From positions 1 through 36,092 of the forward strand of contig JAVEYH010000022.1 of NCBI GenBank assembly GCA_034003585.1: a stretch of 36,092 nucleotides of DNA, given 5' to 3'. This stretch comes from JAPXSY01 sp034003585 (GTDB taxonomy: Bacteria; Verrucomicrobiota; Kiritimatiellia; RFP12; UBA1067). The stretch's first letter is position 1; every line of letters starts with the position of its first letter. Below, piece after piece: positions 6,700 through 14,200 of the stretch. Made by a program: the position numbers and the translations under genes. The notes beneath the pieces are model-generated. The model was not told the origin of the DNA. It did no database searches and saw only the letters and a program-made list of their open reading frames with translations.

Positions 6700-8175
6700 T
6701 CACAGCGCCCAACCGGCGCGGTAGTCGCGCGTCAGATAGCGCCCGGCATCGGGCTGGTTTGTGACGCGCATCGCCGCGGCGTCCCACAACAGGCGTTTGC
6801 CGCCCATCCTCAGGGAAACCGCCGCCAAATTGAACGCCTCGGAAATCGGGCCGGCCCGCAGGAAATCGCCGTCCGTCGGCGGGCCGTCCCGGAAGGCCCG
6901 CACCCAATCCGTGTTCACCGGCTTGGCCAACGGCATCTGCCCGTCCCATCCCGTTGCGAAGACGCGCGGATTTTTCCCGAGAAAATCGGCCAGGATGACC
7001 CCCTTGTCCCCCACGAACAGCATCCCCTCCTGCGGCAGTTCGACGTTTTCGCGCTCCACCGCCTCCGGCGTCCGCGGCCGCATCCCGCCGTCATACCAGA
7101 AAAGCTCGAGCTCCGGGCGCTCCGGTTTCGCGGCAAACCGGAAACGCACGCTGGAGGCCAGCGGGAAGGAAAAATCATTCCGGATCTTCACGCTGACGCC
7201 GTCCCGGATCTCGCAGGCGTGGCCCGGCGCGGATTCGACCAGGACCGGCGCGTCGAGCCCGAACTCCGAAAACACGTGCCAGAGGCTGTAATGGCCCATA
7301 TCCGCGAGCGCGCCGCCGCCGAATTCATACCAGCCGCGGAACACCGCGTGCGTGTAGTGCGGATGATACGGCCGGTCCGTCGAGGGCCCCAGCCACAGAT
7401 TCCAGTCAAAGCCCTGCGGCACCGGCGGCGTGTCCGTCGGCACGGACGCGTACTGGGGCCAGACCGGCCGGTTGGACCAATTGTGGATTTCGCGCAGCGT
7501 GCCGATGGCGCCTTGACGGATTACCTGCGCGCACACCGTCACCGCGGCACCGGAACCGACGGGGATGAAGTGGGTGGCGACCCGCGTCGCGCGGGCGGTC
7601 TCGATCACCCGGCGGCCTTCGGTCACGCGGTTGGCGAGCGGCTTGTGCAGCAGCACGCGTTTGCCGGCCTTCATCGCGGCGACCGCGATGGCGGCGTGCA
7701 GATGGTCCGGCGTCATGATCTTGACCGCGTCGATCCCCTTTTCGCGCTCCAGCATCTCCCGGAAATCCGCGTATGCCGCGCAACCGCGGCGGGGGTCCGA
7801 GCCGTTCGCGCCGGCGTAGAACAACCCCACCATCTCGGCACCGACCTCGCGGCCTCCCGGGATCCGCTGGCCGGCGCGCCAGTCGGGTTTGCCGATCGCG
7901 CGGCCGATCTCCCTGCGCAGCCCGTCGCGTGACCAGTCGACGTAATCGTCGCTTTCGCGGTTCGGGTCGCATACCGCCACCACCCGCACCCCGGGATCCG
8001 GGAGCAGGTGTGCCGTTTCCCGCAATCCCTGCGTGCCGCATCCGATCAGCGCCACCCCGATTTTTTCACCGGGCGAGACGTGTCCCGGTCCGCCCAGCAC
8101 ATGCCGTGGCACAAGGTTAAACGCGGCGGCGGAGACGCCGGTTGATTTCAGAAATCCGCGTCGGTTCAGATTCAT
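6700..8175 (-). CDS. Gfo/Idh/MocA-family oxidoreductase with Tat signal
   Basis: A NAD(P)-dependent dehydrogenase-like protein of 491 residues, probably acting on a sugar or sugar derivative. NRRGFLK at 4-10 followed by a hydrophobic stretch is a twin-arginine signal, so the folded, cofactor-loaded protein would be exported. IGVALIGCGTQG (39-50) is the Rossmann nucleotide-binding loop. MTPDHLHAAIAVAAMKAGKRVLLHKPLANRVTEG is the family's signature region, with HKP in place of the common EKP. GWYEFGGGALADMGHYSLWHVF is the C-terminal domain's substrate-side motif. GGGAGGGG precedes the ATG. It stands 55 bases after the M16 peptidase gene and 40 before rhaM. Tat-exported members are numerous in this group of bacteria, and their substrates are mostly unknown. 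Confidence 0.85.
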   Translation of the reverse strand: MNLNRRGFLKSTGVSAAAFNLVPRHVLGGPGHVSPGEKIGVALIGCGTQGLRETAHLLPDPGVRVVAVCDPNRESDDYVDWSRDGLRREIGRAIGKPDWRAGQRIPGGREVGAEMVGLFYAGANGSDPRRGCAAYADFREMLEREKGIDAVKIMTPDHLHAAIAVAAMKAGKRVLLHKPLANRVTEGRRVIETARATRVATHFIPVGSGAAVTVCAQVIRQGAIGTLREIHNWSNRPVWPQYASVPTDTPPVPQGFDWNLWLGPSTDRPYHPHYTHAVFRGWYEFGGGALADMGHYSLWHVFSEFGLDAPVLVESAPGHACEIRDGVSVKIRNDFSFPLASSVRFRFAAKPERPELELFWYDGGMRPRTPEAVERENVELPQEGMLFVGDKGVILADFLGKNPRVFATGWDGQMPLAKPVNTDWVRAFRDGPPTDGDFLRAGPISEAFNLAAVSLRMGGKRLLWDAAAMRVTNQPDAGRYLTRDYRAGWAL

Positions 8176-8230
8176 GTTCCCCTCCCGTGAACCCGTCAGC
8201 CGGTTTCACCGCGAAGCCGGCGTCAACGGA

Positions 8231-10951
8231 TCAGTTTATGGGTTTCCCGTCCGCATCCAGCACGGTGACCGGCCCCCAGCCGAGCCGGCGCAACGGCTCT
8301 TCGACCTGGGCGCGGTCCCCGACGACCAGCCAGACCAGACTCTCGGGCCGGATGACCTCGGCCGCGGCCCGCGTCACCTCCGGCAGCGTGAGCGCGCGCA
8401 TGGTCCCGGCATATGCGGTGAAATAATCCTCCGGCAAACCGAACCGGGCCGCCTGTTCGAGCGCGCCGGTCACCGCGTCCAACGTCTCCCAGCGTCCCGC
8501 GAGTTGCAGCGTATGATGCTCCACCGCCTTGCGCAACTCCTCCGCAGTCGGAGGTTTCGTCCCCGTGATTCCGCGGAATTCGCGGTCCAATTCGCGCATC
8601 GCGTCCGCCGCGCGGTCGGTCTGGACCGGCGCGACGCAGAGGAAGGCGCGCGGGCCGCGGACCTCGGTGAGGCGGGTCCGCGCGCCGTAACTCCAGTGTT
8701 TCTCCTCCCGGAGATTCATATTCACCCGGCTGGTGAAGGCCCCTCCCAGCAGCGTGTTCAGCGCTTCGATCGCGTGGTCCCGCGGGTGACACTTGGGCGG
8801 CGCGAGCCCGCCGGCGACAATCAGCGTCTGCGGCGCGGCGGGGCGGTCGATCAGCCAGACCGAGGGGCGGGTTGCGGGACGCGCCTCCGCCACGGGCCTG
8901 TCGTCCGGGACAGGCCCCGGCCGCCAAGCGCCGAAGCGGCGTTCCAGACGGGGCAGCAGCGCTTCGAGCGTCACATCCCCGGCGACCACCAACGTCGCGC
9001 GGTTCGGTTTGAATTCCTGCCGGTAGAAGCGTTCCAGGTCGTCGCGGGTCAACCCGGCGACCGACACCTCGTCGCCGCTGCCGCTGAACCCCTGGCTGTA
9101 CGCATGCCGTTCGCCGTAGAGCAGACGCGGCATCACCCGCATCGCCACCCCGTGGGGATCGGCCTTCTCGCGGCGGATCTGCGCCAGCCGCTGGTGCCGC
9201 AGACGCCGGAACTCCTCCTCGGGGAAGGCGGGGTGGAGGATCACCTCGGCATAGAGATCCAAGGCACGGTCCAGATGGCGCGAGAGCGTGTTCAGCGACA
9301 CCACCGTCGCGTCGGGCGTGCACCCCGTGCCCAGCGTCGCGCCCAACCGTTCCAACTCCCGCCCGAGTTCGAGCGCCGAGAGGCGTAGCGTGCCCTCATC
9401 CAGCAGATCCGCCATCAGCGTGGCCGTGCCGGGCCGGGCGCACGCATCCGCCGCAAACCCCGCCCCCACGCTCAGCGAGCAGAGCACCAGCGGCGTTTCA
9501 TGCCGCTCGGCGAGCACCACCTGCAACCCGTTAGGCAGCATGGCCCGTCGGACCGCGGGAAAAGCAGCCCCGGGCAGCGCCGACGGCAGCGGCAGCGCGC
9601 TGCGGTCCGCTCCGGCCGCAGCCGCGCGGTATGCGGGGAACGGCTCGATCTCCAGGATGAACGCGCCGTCGGACAGCCACGCGCGCGCCGTCTCAGCCAC
9701 CTGCCGGGGTGTGGTTTCGCGCCACTCGCGCATCCGCTTTTCGTGATAGGCCGCGTCGCCGGTGAACAGCAGATCCCGGATCAGGATGTCGGCTTTCCCG
9801 CTGATCCGCTCGCGCTGCCGGATAAAATCCGCCTCGAAGCGCGCCCGGATGCGCTCCAGCTCCCCGCGGGTCGGCCCCTGCCGGAGCAACCGGGCGATCT
9901 CTTCGTCCGCCGTCCGCTCGGCCTCCGCCAGGGGCACACCCGGCCGAACCGTGATTGCCACCCCGAACTGCCCCGCAATCTCGCGCAGATCGGCCCAGGC
10001 GTGAACCTCGGTGGCGAGCTGGGCGTCATGCACCAGACGCTTGTGGAGTCTGGAGGATTTGCCCGTGGCGAGCGCCTCCGCGGCCAAGATAAGCCGGTTG
10101 CCCTCCGCCGTGCCGTATTGCGGGATGGCCCAGACTTTGTAGAGGCGCGCCTGCGGCACGCGGTCCTGCACCCGCATGCGCCGCACTCCGGTACGCCGCA
10201 CCGCATCCGCGACCGGCCGCGCGACCGGCGGTCCGGGGGGGATGTCGCCGAAGGCGTGCCGGACTTTCCGCAGCGCCTCCTCCGCGGAGACGTCGCCCGC
10301 CACAACCAGCACCGCGTTGGCCGCGCCGTAAAAATCACGGAACCACTCGCGGACATCCTGAAGCGACGCGGCGGCGAGGTCCTCCTCCGAACCGATCACC
10401 TCCCACGAGTACGGATGCCCCGGAGGCCAGGCGTGCCGCGTGATGAGCCGCCAGGCGATGCGGTACGGCTGGTTATCCCCCTGCCGTTTCTCGTTCAGCA
10501 CCACCCCCCGCTGCTCTTCGAGCCGCTCCTGGGTCAGCGCGCCCAGAAGGTGCCCCATACGGTCGGACTCCATCCAGAGCGCGGTATCCAAGGCCTCGCG
10601 CGGCACCGTCTGAAAATAATGGGTGCGGTCCTCATCGGTCGTCCCGTTGATCCCGGTCGCGCCGACCCGTTCGAGCGCCTTGAAATAATCGTCGTCGAAA
10701 TGTTCGCTGCCGTTGAACATCAGATGTTCGAACAGGTGCGCGAACCCGGTGCGTCCGGGGCGCTCATCCTTGGACCCGACATGGTAGGCGACCTGCACGG
10801 CCACGATCGGCGCCTTGCGGTCTTCGTGCACCACCAGTCGCAGACCGTTCTCCAACACGAAGACCTGATGGGGTATCGCATCCGCCGCCGCGCACCCCGC
10901 GACAGCGGCCAGCGCGCCCGTGATCCCGATGATGCGTTGGCGGCGCCCCAT
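8231..10951 (-). CDS. M16-family zinc metallopeptidase, two-domain, lipoprotein
   Basis: A 906-residue pitrilysin/insulinase-type peptidase. The signal ends in VAGC (Cys20), a lipobox, so the mature protein is probably lipid-anchored outside the inner membrane. The first M16 domain has HLFEH (His72, Glu75, His76), the inverted zinc motif, with the third ligand expected in VVLNEKRQ. A second M16 domain begins near residue 465 (RRAMLPNGLQVVLAERHETPLVL). Its equivalent position reads TATLMADLLDEGT and has no HxxEH, so it is an inactive partner half, as is usual in tandem M16 enzymes. The likely role is degradation of peptides outside the cytoplasm. The ATG stands three bases after the dnaX stop, implying co-transcription and possibly coupled translation. 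Confidence 0.9.
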   Translation of the reverse strand: MGRRQRIIGITGALAAVAGCAAADAIPHQVFVLENGLRLVVHEDRKAPIVAVQVAYHVGSKDERPGRTGFAHLFEHLMFNGSEHFDDDYFKALERVGATGINGTTDEDRTHYFQTVPREALDTALWMESDRMGHLLGALTQERLEEQRGVVLNEKRQGDNQPYRIAWRLITRHAWPPGHPYSWEVIGSEEDLAAASLQDVREWFRDFYGAANAVLVVAGDVSAEEALRKVRHAFGDIPPGPPVARPVADAVRRTGVRRMRVQDRVPQARLYKVWAIPQYGTAEGNRLILAAEALATGKSSRLHKRLVHDAQLATEVHAWADLREIAGQFGVAITVRPGVPLAEAERTADEEIARLLRQGPTRGELERIRARFEADFIRQRERISGKADILIRDLLFTGDAAYHEKRMREWRETTPRQVAETARAWLSDGAFILEIEPFPAYRAAAAGADRSALPLPSALPGAAFPAVRRAMLPNGLQVVLAERHETPLVLCSLSVGAGFAADACARPGTATLMADLLDEGTLRLSALELGRELERLGATLGTGCTPDATVVSLNTLSRHLDRALDLYAEVILHPAFPEEEFRRLRHQRLAQIRREKADPHGVAMRVMPRLLYGERHAYSQGFSGSGDEVSVAGLTRDDLERFYRQEFKPNRATLVVAGDVTLEALLPRLERRFGAWRPGPVPDDRPVAEARPATRPSVWLIDRPAAPQTLIVAGGLAPPKCHPRDHAIEALNTLLGGAFTSRVNMNLREEKHWSYGARTRLTEVRGPRAFLCVAPVQTDRAADAMRELDREFRGITGTKPPTAEELRKAVEHHTLQLAGRWETLDAVTGALEQAARFGLPEDYFTAYAGTMRALTLPEVTRAAAEVIRPESLVWLVVGDRAQVEEPLRRLGWGPVTVLDADGKPIN

Positions 10952-10954
10952 GCC

Positions 10955-12283
10955 TTACGCTCCCGAACCCTTTTGCGGCGCGGGCCGGCTCTTGCCGTCG
11001 TCCACATCCACGACCTCTCCCCCGAAAAGCCGCATGACCTGCTTCAGCGCAGGGTCATCGTGCGGCACACCCGTTGGCGTCGGCACGGCGGCGGCGGGCG
11101 GGGCGGGAACCGCCGCAGGCGGCGCCGCGGCGGCGGCAGGTTCCGGCCCCCGCAGCGCGTTCAGCCGTTTGAGCACCTCCTCCAGCGAGACGGCCCGCGC
11201 GATGCGCGCGCAGCGGATCAGCGACAATTCGATCAGGGTGCGCATGGAGAGCGCGAAGCGCAGTCGTCCCTCCATCTCCCCGAGCTGGTCGGCGATCTGC
11301 AGCACCCGGGACGAATCCGCGTGCGCGGCTTGCGCGGCCAGCCCGCGGATCTGTTCCGGCGTGGCGTCGAGTGTGGACATCTGCTCGCCTACCTGCTGAT
11401 ACACCAGCAGGTTGCGGAAATGCCCCATGAGTTCGACCACCAGCCGCCGCATGTCTTTGCCCGCGCTGTCGAACCGGTCCACCAACCGCAGGATTTCCGC
11501 CATGTCGCCGGTCAGCACGGCGGTCGCCAGCCCTTCCAGCGAGGCGCGGGATACCAGCCCGAACACCGCGAGCACATCCTCTTCGGTAAGCGCCCCGCCC
11601 TGAAACGAGATCAACTGATCGAGCGCGGACAGCGCATCCCGCATGCCGCCTTCAGCCCCGCGCGCGACCGCCAGCAGGGCGTCCTCGTCGATGCGGATCC
11701 GCTCGGCGTTACAGATGTGGCGCAGCCGCTCGACGATCAGCGGCGTCTGGATGCGCCGCAGGTCGAAACGCTGGCAGCGCGAGATGATGGTCGGCAGTAC
11801 CTTGTCGCCTTCGGTCGTGGCAAAAATGAACTTCACATGCGGCGGCGGCTCTTCCAGCGTTTTCAGCAGCGCGTTGAACGCGGCCGTGGTCAGCATGTGG
11901 ACTTCGTCGATGATGATGATTTTGAACCGGCCGTGCGTCGGCGCGAACTGGACCTGGTCACGCAAATCGCGCACCTGATCCACCCCGTTGTTGGAGGCGC
12001 CGTCAATCTCCAGCACATCCAGCGCATTCCCCGCCGCGATCTCGCGGCAGAGCGAGCATTCGCAGCAGGGTGTGGCGGTGGGGCCCTTCTCACAATCGAG
12101 TGCCTTGGCGAAAATCCGCGCGAGGGAGGTCTTCCCGATCCCGCGCGGCCCGACGAACAGATACGCATGGGCCACGCGGCCGCTTTCGATCGCGTTTTTC
12201 AGGGTACGCGTGACGTGCTCCTGCCCGACCACATCCGCGAACTGCTGCGGACGCCATTTGCGTGCGAGTACTTCATAAGCCAT
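10955..12283 (-). CDS. dnaX: DNA polymerase III subunit gamma/tau (clamp loader ATPase)
   Basis: ATPase of the clamp loader that places the beta clamp on DNA. The ATG at 12283 gives MAYEVLARKWRPQQF, the standard DnaX N-terminus. Walker A GPRGIGKTS is at 45-53, zinc-binding cysteines run from 64 to 79 (CEKG...CCECSLC), Walker B IIIDEVHML is at 123-131, and the sensor region ATTEGDKVLPTIISRCQRFDLRR follows. An alanine/proline-rich linker leads to a short tail (ALKQVMRLFGGEVVDV). At 442 residues it is gamma-like: no long tau C-terminal part for polymerase and helicase contact is visible. A frame extension upstream of 12283 lacks DnaX character and is not used. The promoter lies directly before the start, with no ribosome binding site. 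Confidence 0.95.
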   Translation of the reverse strand: MAYEVLARKWRPQQFADVVGQEHVTRTLKNAIESGRVAHAYLFVGPRGIGKTSLARIFAKALDCEKGPTATPCCECSLCREIAAGNALDVLEIDGASNNGVDQVRDLRDQVQFAPTHGRFKIIIIDEVHMLTTAAFNALLKTLEEPPPHVKFIFATTEGDKVLPTIISRCQRFDLRRIQTPLIVERLRHICNAERIRIDEDALLAVARGAEGGMRDALSALDQLISFQGGALTEEDVLAVFGLVSRASLEGLATAVLTGDMAEILRLVDRFDSAGKDMRRLVVELMGHFRNLLVYQQVGEQMSTLDATPEQIRGLAAQAAHADSSRVLQIADQLGEMEGRLRFALSMRTLIELSLIRCARIARAVSLEEVLKRLNALRGPEPAAAAAPPAAVPAPPAAAVPTPTGVPHDDPALKQVMRLFGGEVVDVDDGKSRPAPQKGSGA

Positions 12284-12293
12284 AACGGAATTC

Positions 12294-12321
12294 AGTGTAC
12301 CGTTTACCCCCGGGGAAGCAA
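12294..12321 (-). promoter_or_regulatory. Promoter of dnaX
   Basis: On the minus strand TTGCTT (12321-12316), a 16-bp spacer and TACACT (12299-12294). The -10 ends ten bases before the dnaX ATG at 12283. The predicted RNA start would be about four bases before the ATG, and the sequence between has no Shine-Dalgarno. Seen by eye; not tested. Confidence 0.4.
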
Positions 12322-12336
12322 AGGGAATCTCGCGCC

Positions 12337-12366
12337 TTGACGTAACAACCGGGCGTGTAGTACGTT
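12337..12366 (+). promoter_or_regulatory. Possible promoter of the sulfatase gene
   Basis: TTGACG (12337-12342), an 18-bp spacer and TACGTT (12361-12366). The -35 matches five of six consensus bases; the -10 matches only three. It faces away from the dnaX promoter, so the 137-base gap serves both divergent genes. Confidence 0.3.
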
Positions 12367-12420
12367 CCGGTCCAGCACACCGCGTCTTGCGCGTCACCCC
12401 GCGCGGAAAGGATGAACGCC

Positions 12421-13902
12421 ATGCCCCGTCGCCATGTTTTTCTCGCCACTGTCGGCCCGCTTCTCCTCTGCGTGTCCGCCGCCGCGCCCGTCCGGGCCGC
12501 GCCCCCCACTGCGGCCGCCAAGCCGAACGTGCTCTTCCTCTATACGGATGACCAGGCGTTCGACACGATCCGGGCACTCGGCAACAGGGAGATCCGGACC
12601 CCGAACCTCGACCGGCTGGCCCGCGCGGGCGTCGCGTTCGACAACTGCTACAATCAGGGGGGCTGGCACGGAGCGGTCTGCGTCGCCAGCCGCACGATGC
12701 TCAACACCGGCCGCTTCTTGTGGCAGGCATACGCCGCGGAAAAACGGTTTTCGGCCAACCCCGGGGAACGTCCGCCCTTCTGGTCCGAACTGATGCGCCG
12801 GGCCGGGTACCGCACGTACATGACCGGCAAATGGCATATCCGGGGCGTCAACCCCGCGGAGGTGTTTGACGAGACGGGTCCGGTGCGCCCCGGCATGCCC
12901 GGCACCTGCGAAGAGGCGTATGAGCGCCCGCGGGCGGGCAAACCCGACGTGTGGCAGGCGTGGGACCCTGCCCGCGGCGGCTTCTGGCAGGGCGGCACGC
13001 ATTGGAGCGTGGTCACCGCCGATGACGCCATCCGGTTCCTCCGGACGCCCCGGCCGGACAACAGGCCGTTCTTCCTCTACGCCGCCTTCAACGCGCCGCA
13101 TGATCCGCGGCAAAGCCCCAAACCGTATGTTGACCTGTACCCGCCGGACTCGCTGGCGCTGCCCCCCTCTTTCCTGCCGTCCAACCCGCACAAAGACGCG
13201 ATCGGCTGCCCGCACACGCTCCGGGACGAACGGCTCGCCCCCGACCCGCGCACGCCGCATGCGGTACGGGTCCATCGGGCCGAGTATTACGCGATCATCA
13301 CGCACCTCGACGCGCAGATCGGCCGCGTGCTCGACGCGCTGGAGGCAACCGGGCTGACGACCAACACGTTCGTCTTCCTCACCGGCGACAACGGCCTCGC
13401 TCTCGGACAGCACGGGTTCATGGGCAAGCAGAACATGTTCGAGCACAGCATGAAGGTCCCCCTGCTGGTCGCCGGCCCCGGCGTGCCCCGGAACCGGCGC
13501 ATCCGCACCCCCGTCTACCTCCAGGACATCATGCCCACCACACTCGAACTGGCCGGCTGCCCCGTCCCGCCGCAGGTGCGCTTCCGCAGTCTGCTGCCGC
13601 TGCTCGCCGGGCAAAGGGAGACCCAGTACGAGGCGGTGTACGGGGCCTACATGCGGCTCCAGCGCATGGTCCGTTCGGGCGACATGAAACTGATCTGGTA
13701 TCCCGCGTGCGACACGTTTCTGCTGTTTAACCTTGCCGACGACCCGCATGAGCTGAACAACCTCGCGGCTGAACCGGCGCACGCCGCCACCCTTGCCCGG
13801 CTCAAACGTCTCTTGGCCTCGATGCAGCAGGAGATGGAAGACCCGCTGCTGCCGGACTCCCCGCAGGGAATCGGGGAGCCGCACCGAACCGCCGAATTCT
13901 GA
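12421..13902 (+). CDS. Secreted sulfatase (formylglycine-dependent, Cys-type)
   Basis: Hydrolyses a sulfate ester outside the cytoplasm, most likely on a sulfated glycan. From ATG 12421 the 493-residue product begins with a Sec signal peptide of about 26 residues (VGPLLLCVSAAAPVRA). PNVLFLYTDDQ with Asp43 and Asp44 provides calcium ligands. CVASR at 87-91 is the site where Cys87 is converted to formylglycine, here in the CxASR form. MTGKWH near 134-139 and LTGDNGLALGQHGFMGKQNM supply further active-site residues. The tail LFNLADDPHELNNLA is typical of the family. GGAAAGG at 12405-12411 is well spaced for 12421 and too close for the in-frame ATG at 12412. The maturase is not in this window. 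The natural substrate cannot be read; sulfated fucose or rhamnose polymers would fit the neighbourhood. Confidence 0.9.
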   Translation: MPRRHVFLATVGPLLLCVSAAAPVRAAPPTAAAKPNVLFLYTDDQAFDTIRALGNREIRTPNLDRLARAGVAFDNCYNQGGWHGAVCVASRTMLNTGRFLWQAYAAEKRFSANPGERPPFWSELMRRAGYRTYMTGKWHIRGVNPAEVFDETGPVRPGMPGTCEEAYERPRAGKPDVWQAWDPARGGFWQGGTHWSVVTADDAIRFLRTPRPDNRPFFLYAAFNAPHDPRQSPKPYVDLYPPDSLALPPSFLPSNPHKDAIGCPHTLRDERLAPDPRTPHAVRVHRAEYYAIITHLDAQIGRVLDALEATGLTTNTFVFLTGDNGLALGQHGFMGKQNMFEHSMKVPLLVAGPGVPRNRRIRTPVYLQDIMPTTLELAGCPVPPQVRFRSLLPLLAGQRETQYEAVYGAYMRLQRMVRSGDMKLIWYPACDTFLLFNLADDPHELNNLAAEPAHAATLARLKRLLASMQQEMEDPLLPDSPQGIGEPHRTAEF

Positions 13903-13911
13903 CGCCACGGC

Positions 13912-13940
13912 TTGTCAAGCCCGCGCCAGCGTGTTATGTT
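13912..13940 (+). promoter_or_regulatory. Promoter of infA
   Basis: TTGTCA (13912-13917), a 17-bp spacer and TATGTT (13935-13940). The expected RNA start is near 13947, leaving a leader of about 30 bases with GGAG at 13971-13974 before the ATG at 13979. This is one of the better promoter matches in the window. Confidence 0.55.
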
Positions 13941-13978
13941 GATTGCGGAATTGTTCCAGACCAAGCAGACGGAGTGTT

Positions 13979-14200
13979 ATGCCCAGTGATGATGCCATTG
14001 AAGTGATCGGTGTCGTGGTCAAAGTCTTACCGGCCACCATGTACAAGGTGCGCTTGGAGAACGGCCACGAGGTGTTGGCCCACATCTCCGGCAAGATGCG
14101 GAAGTTCTTCATCAAGATTGCCGCAGGCGACAGGGTGACGCTGGAGATCTCCCCTTATGATCTGACCAAGGGGCGCATCATCTACCGCCACAAAGTCTGA
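13979..14200 (+). CDS. infA: Translation initiation factor IF-1
   Basis: Small OB-fold factor that binds the A site of the 30S subunit during initiation. The 73-residue product is of normal length and shows the IF-1 pattern: EVIGVVVKVLPATMYKVRLENGHEVLAHISGKMRK, then GDRVTLEISPYDLTKGRI. The ATG at 13979 has GGAG four bases before it; the frame upstream (to 13943) does not resemble IF-1. The TGA stop directly abuts the stop codon of the convergent antiporter gene. Confidence 0.97.
   Translation: MPSDDAIEVIGVVVKVLPATMYKVRLENGHEVLAHISGKMRKFFIKIAAGDRVTLEISPYDLTKGRIIYRHKV

Noticed and set aside
9500..12340. Plus-strand open frame of 946 codons
   Set aside because: It is antisense to dnaX and the M16 peptidase, which have clear motifs. 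Its translation is Arg/Pro/His-rich low-complexity sequence typical of GC-rich shadow frames.
12284..12577. N-terminal extension of dnaX
   Set aside because: MAYEVLARKWRP is the family N-terminus; the extension lacks similarity and crosses the divergent promoter region.
12394..13908. Minus-strand open frame almost coextensive with the sulfatase gene
   Set aside because: The plus strand carries the complete sulfatase motif set; the antisense frame has none and reflects codon bias.
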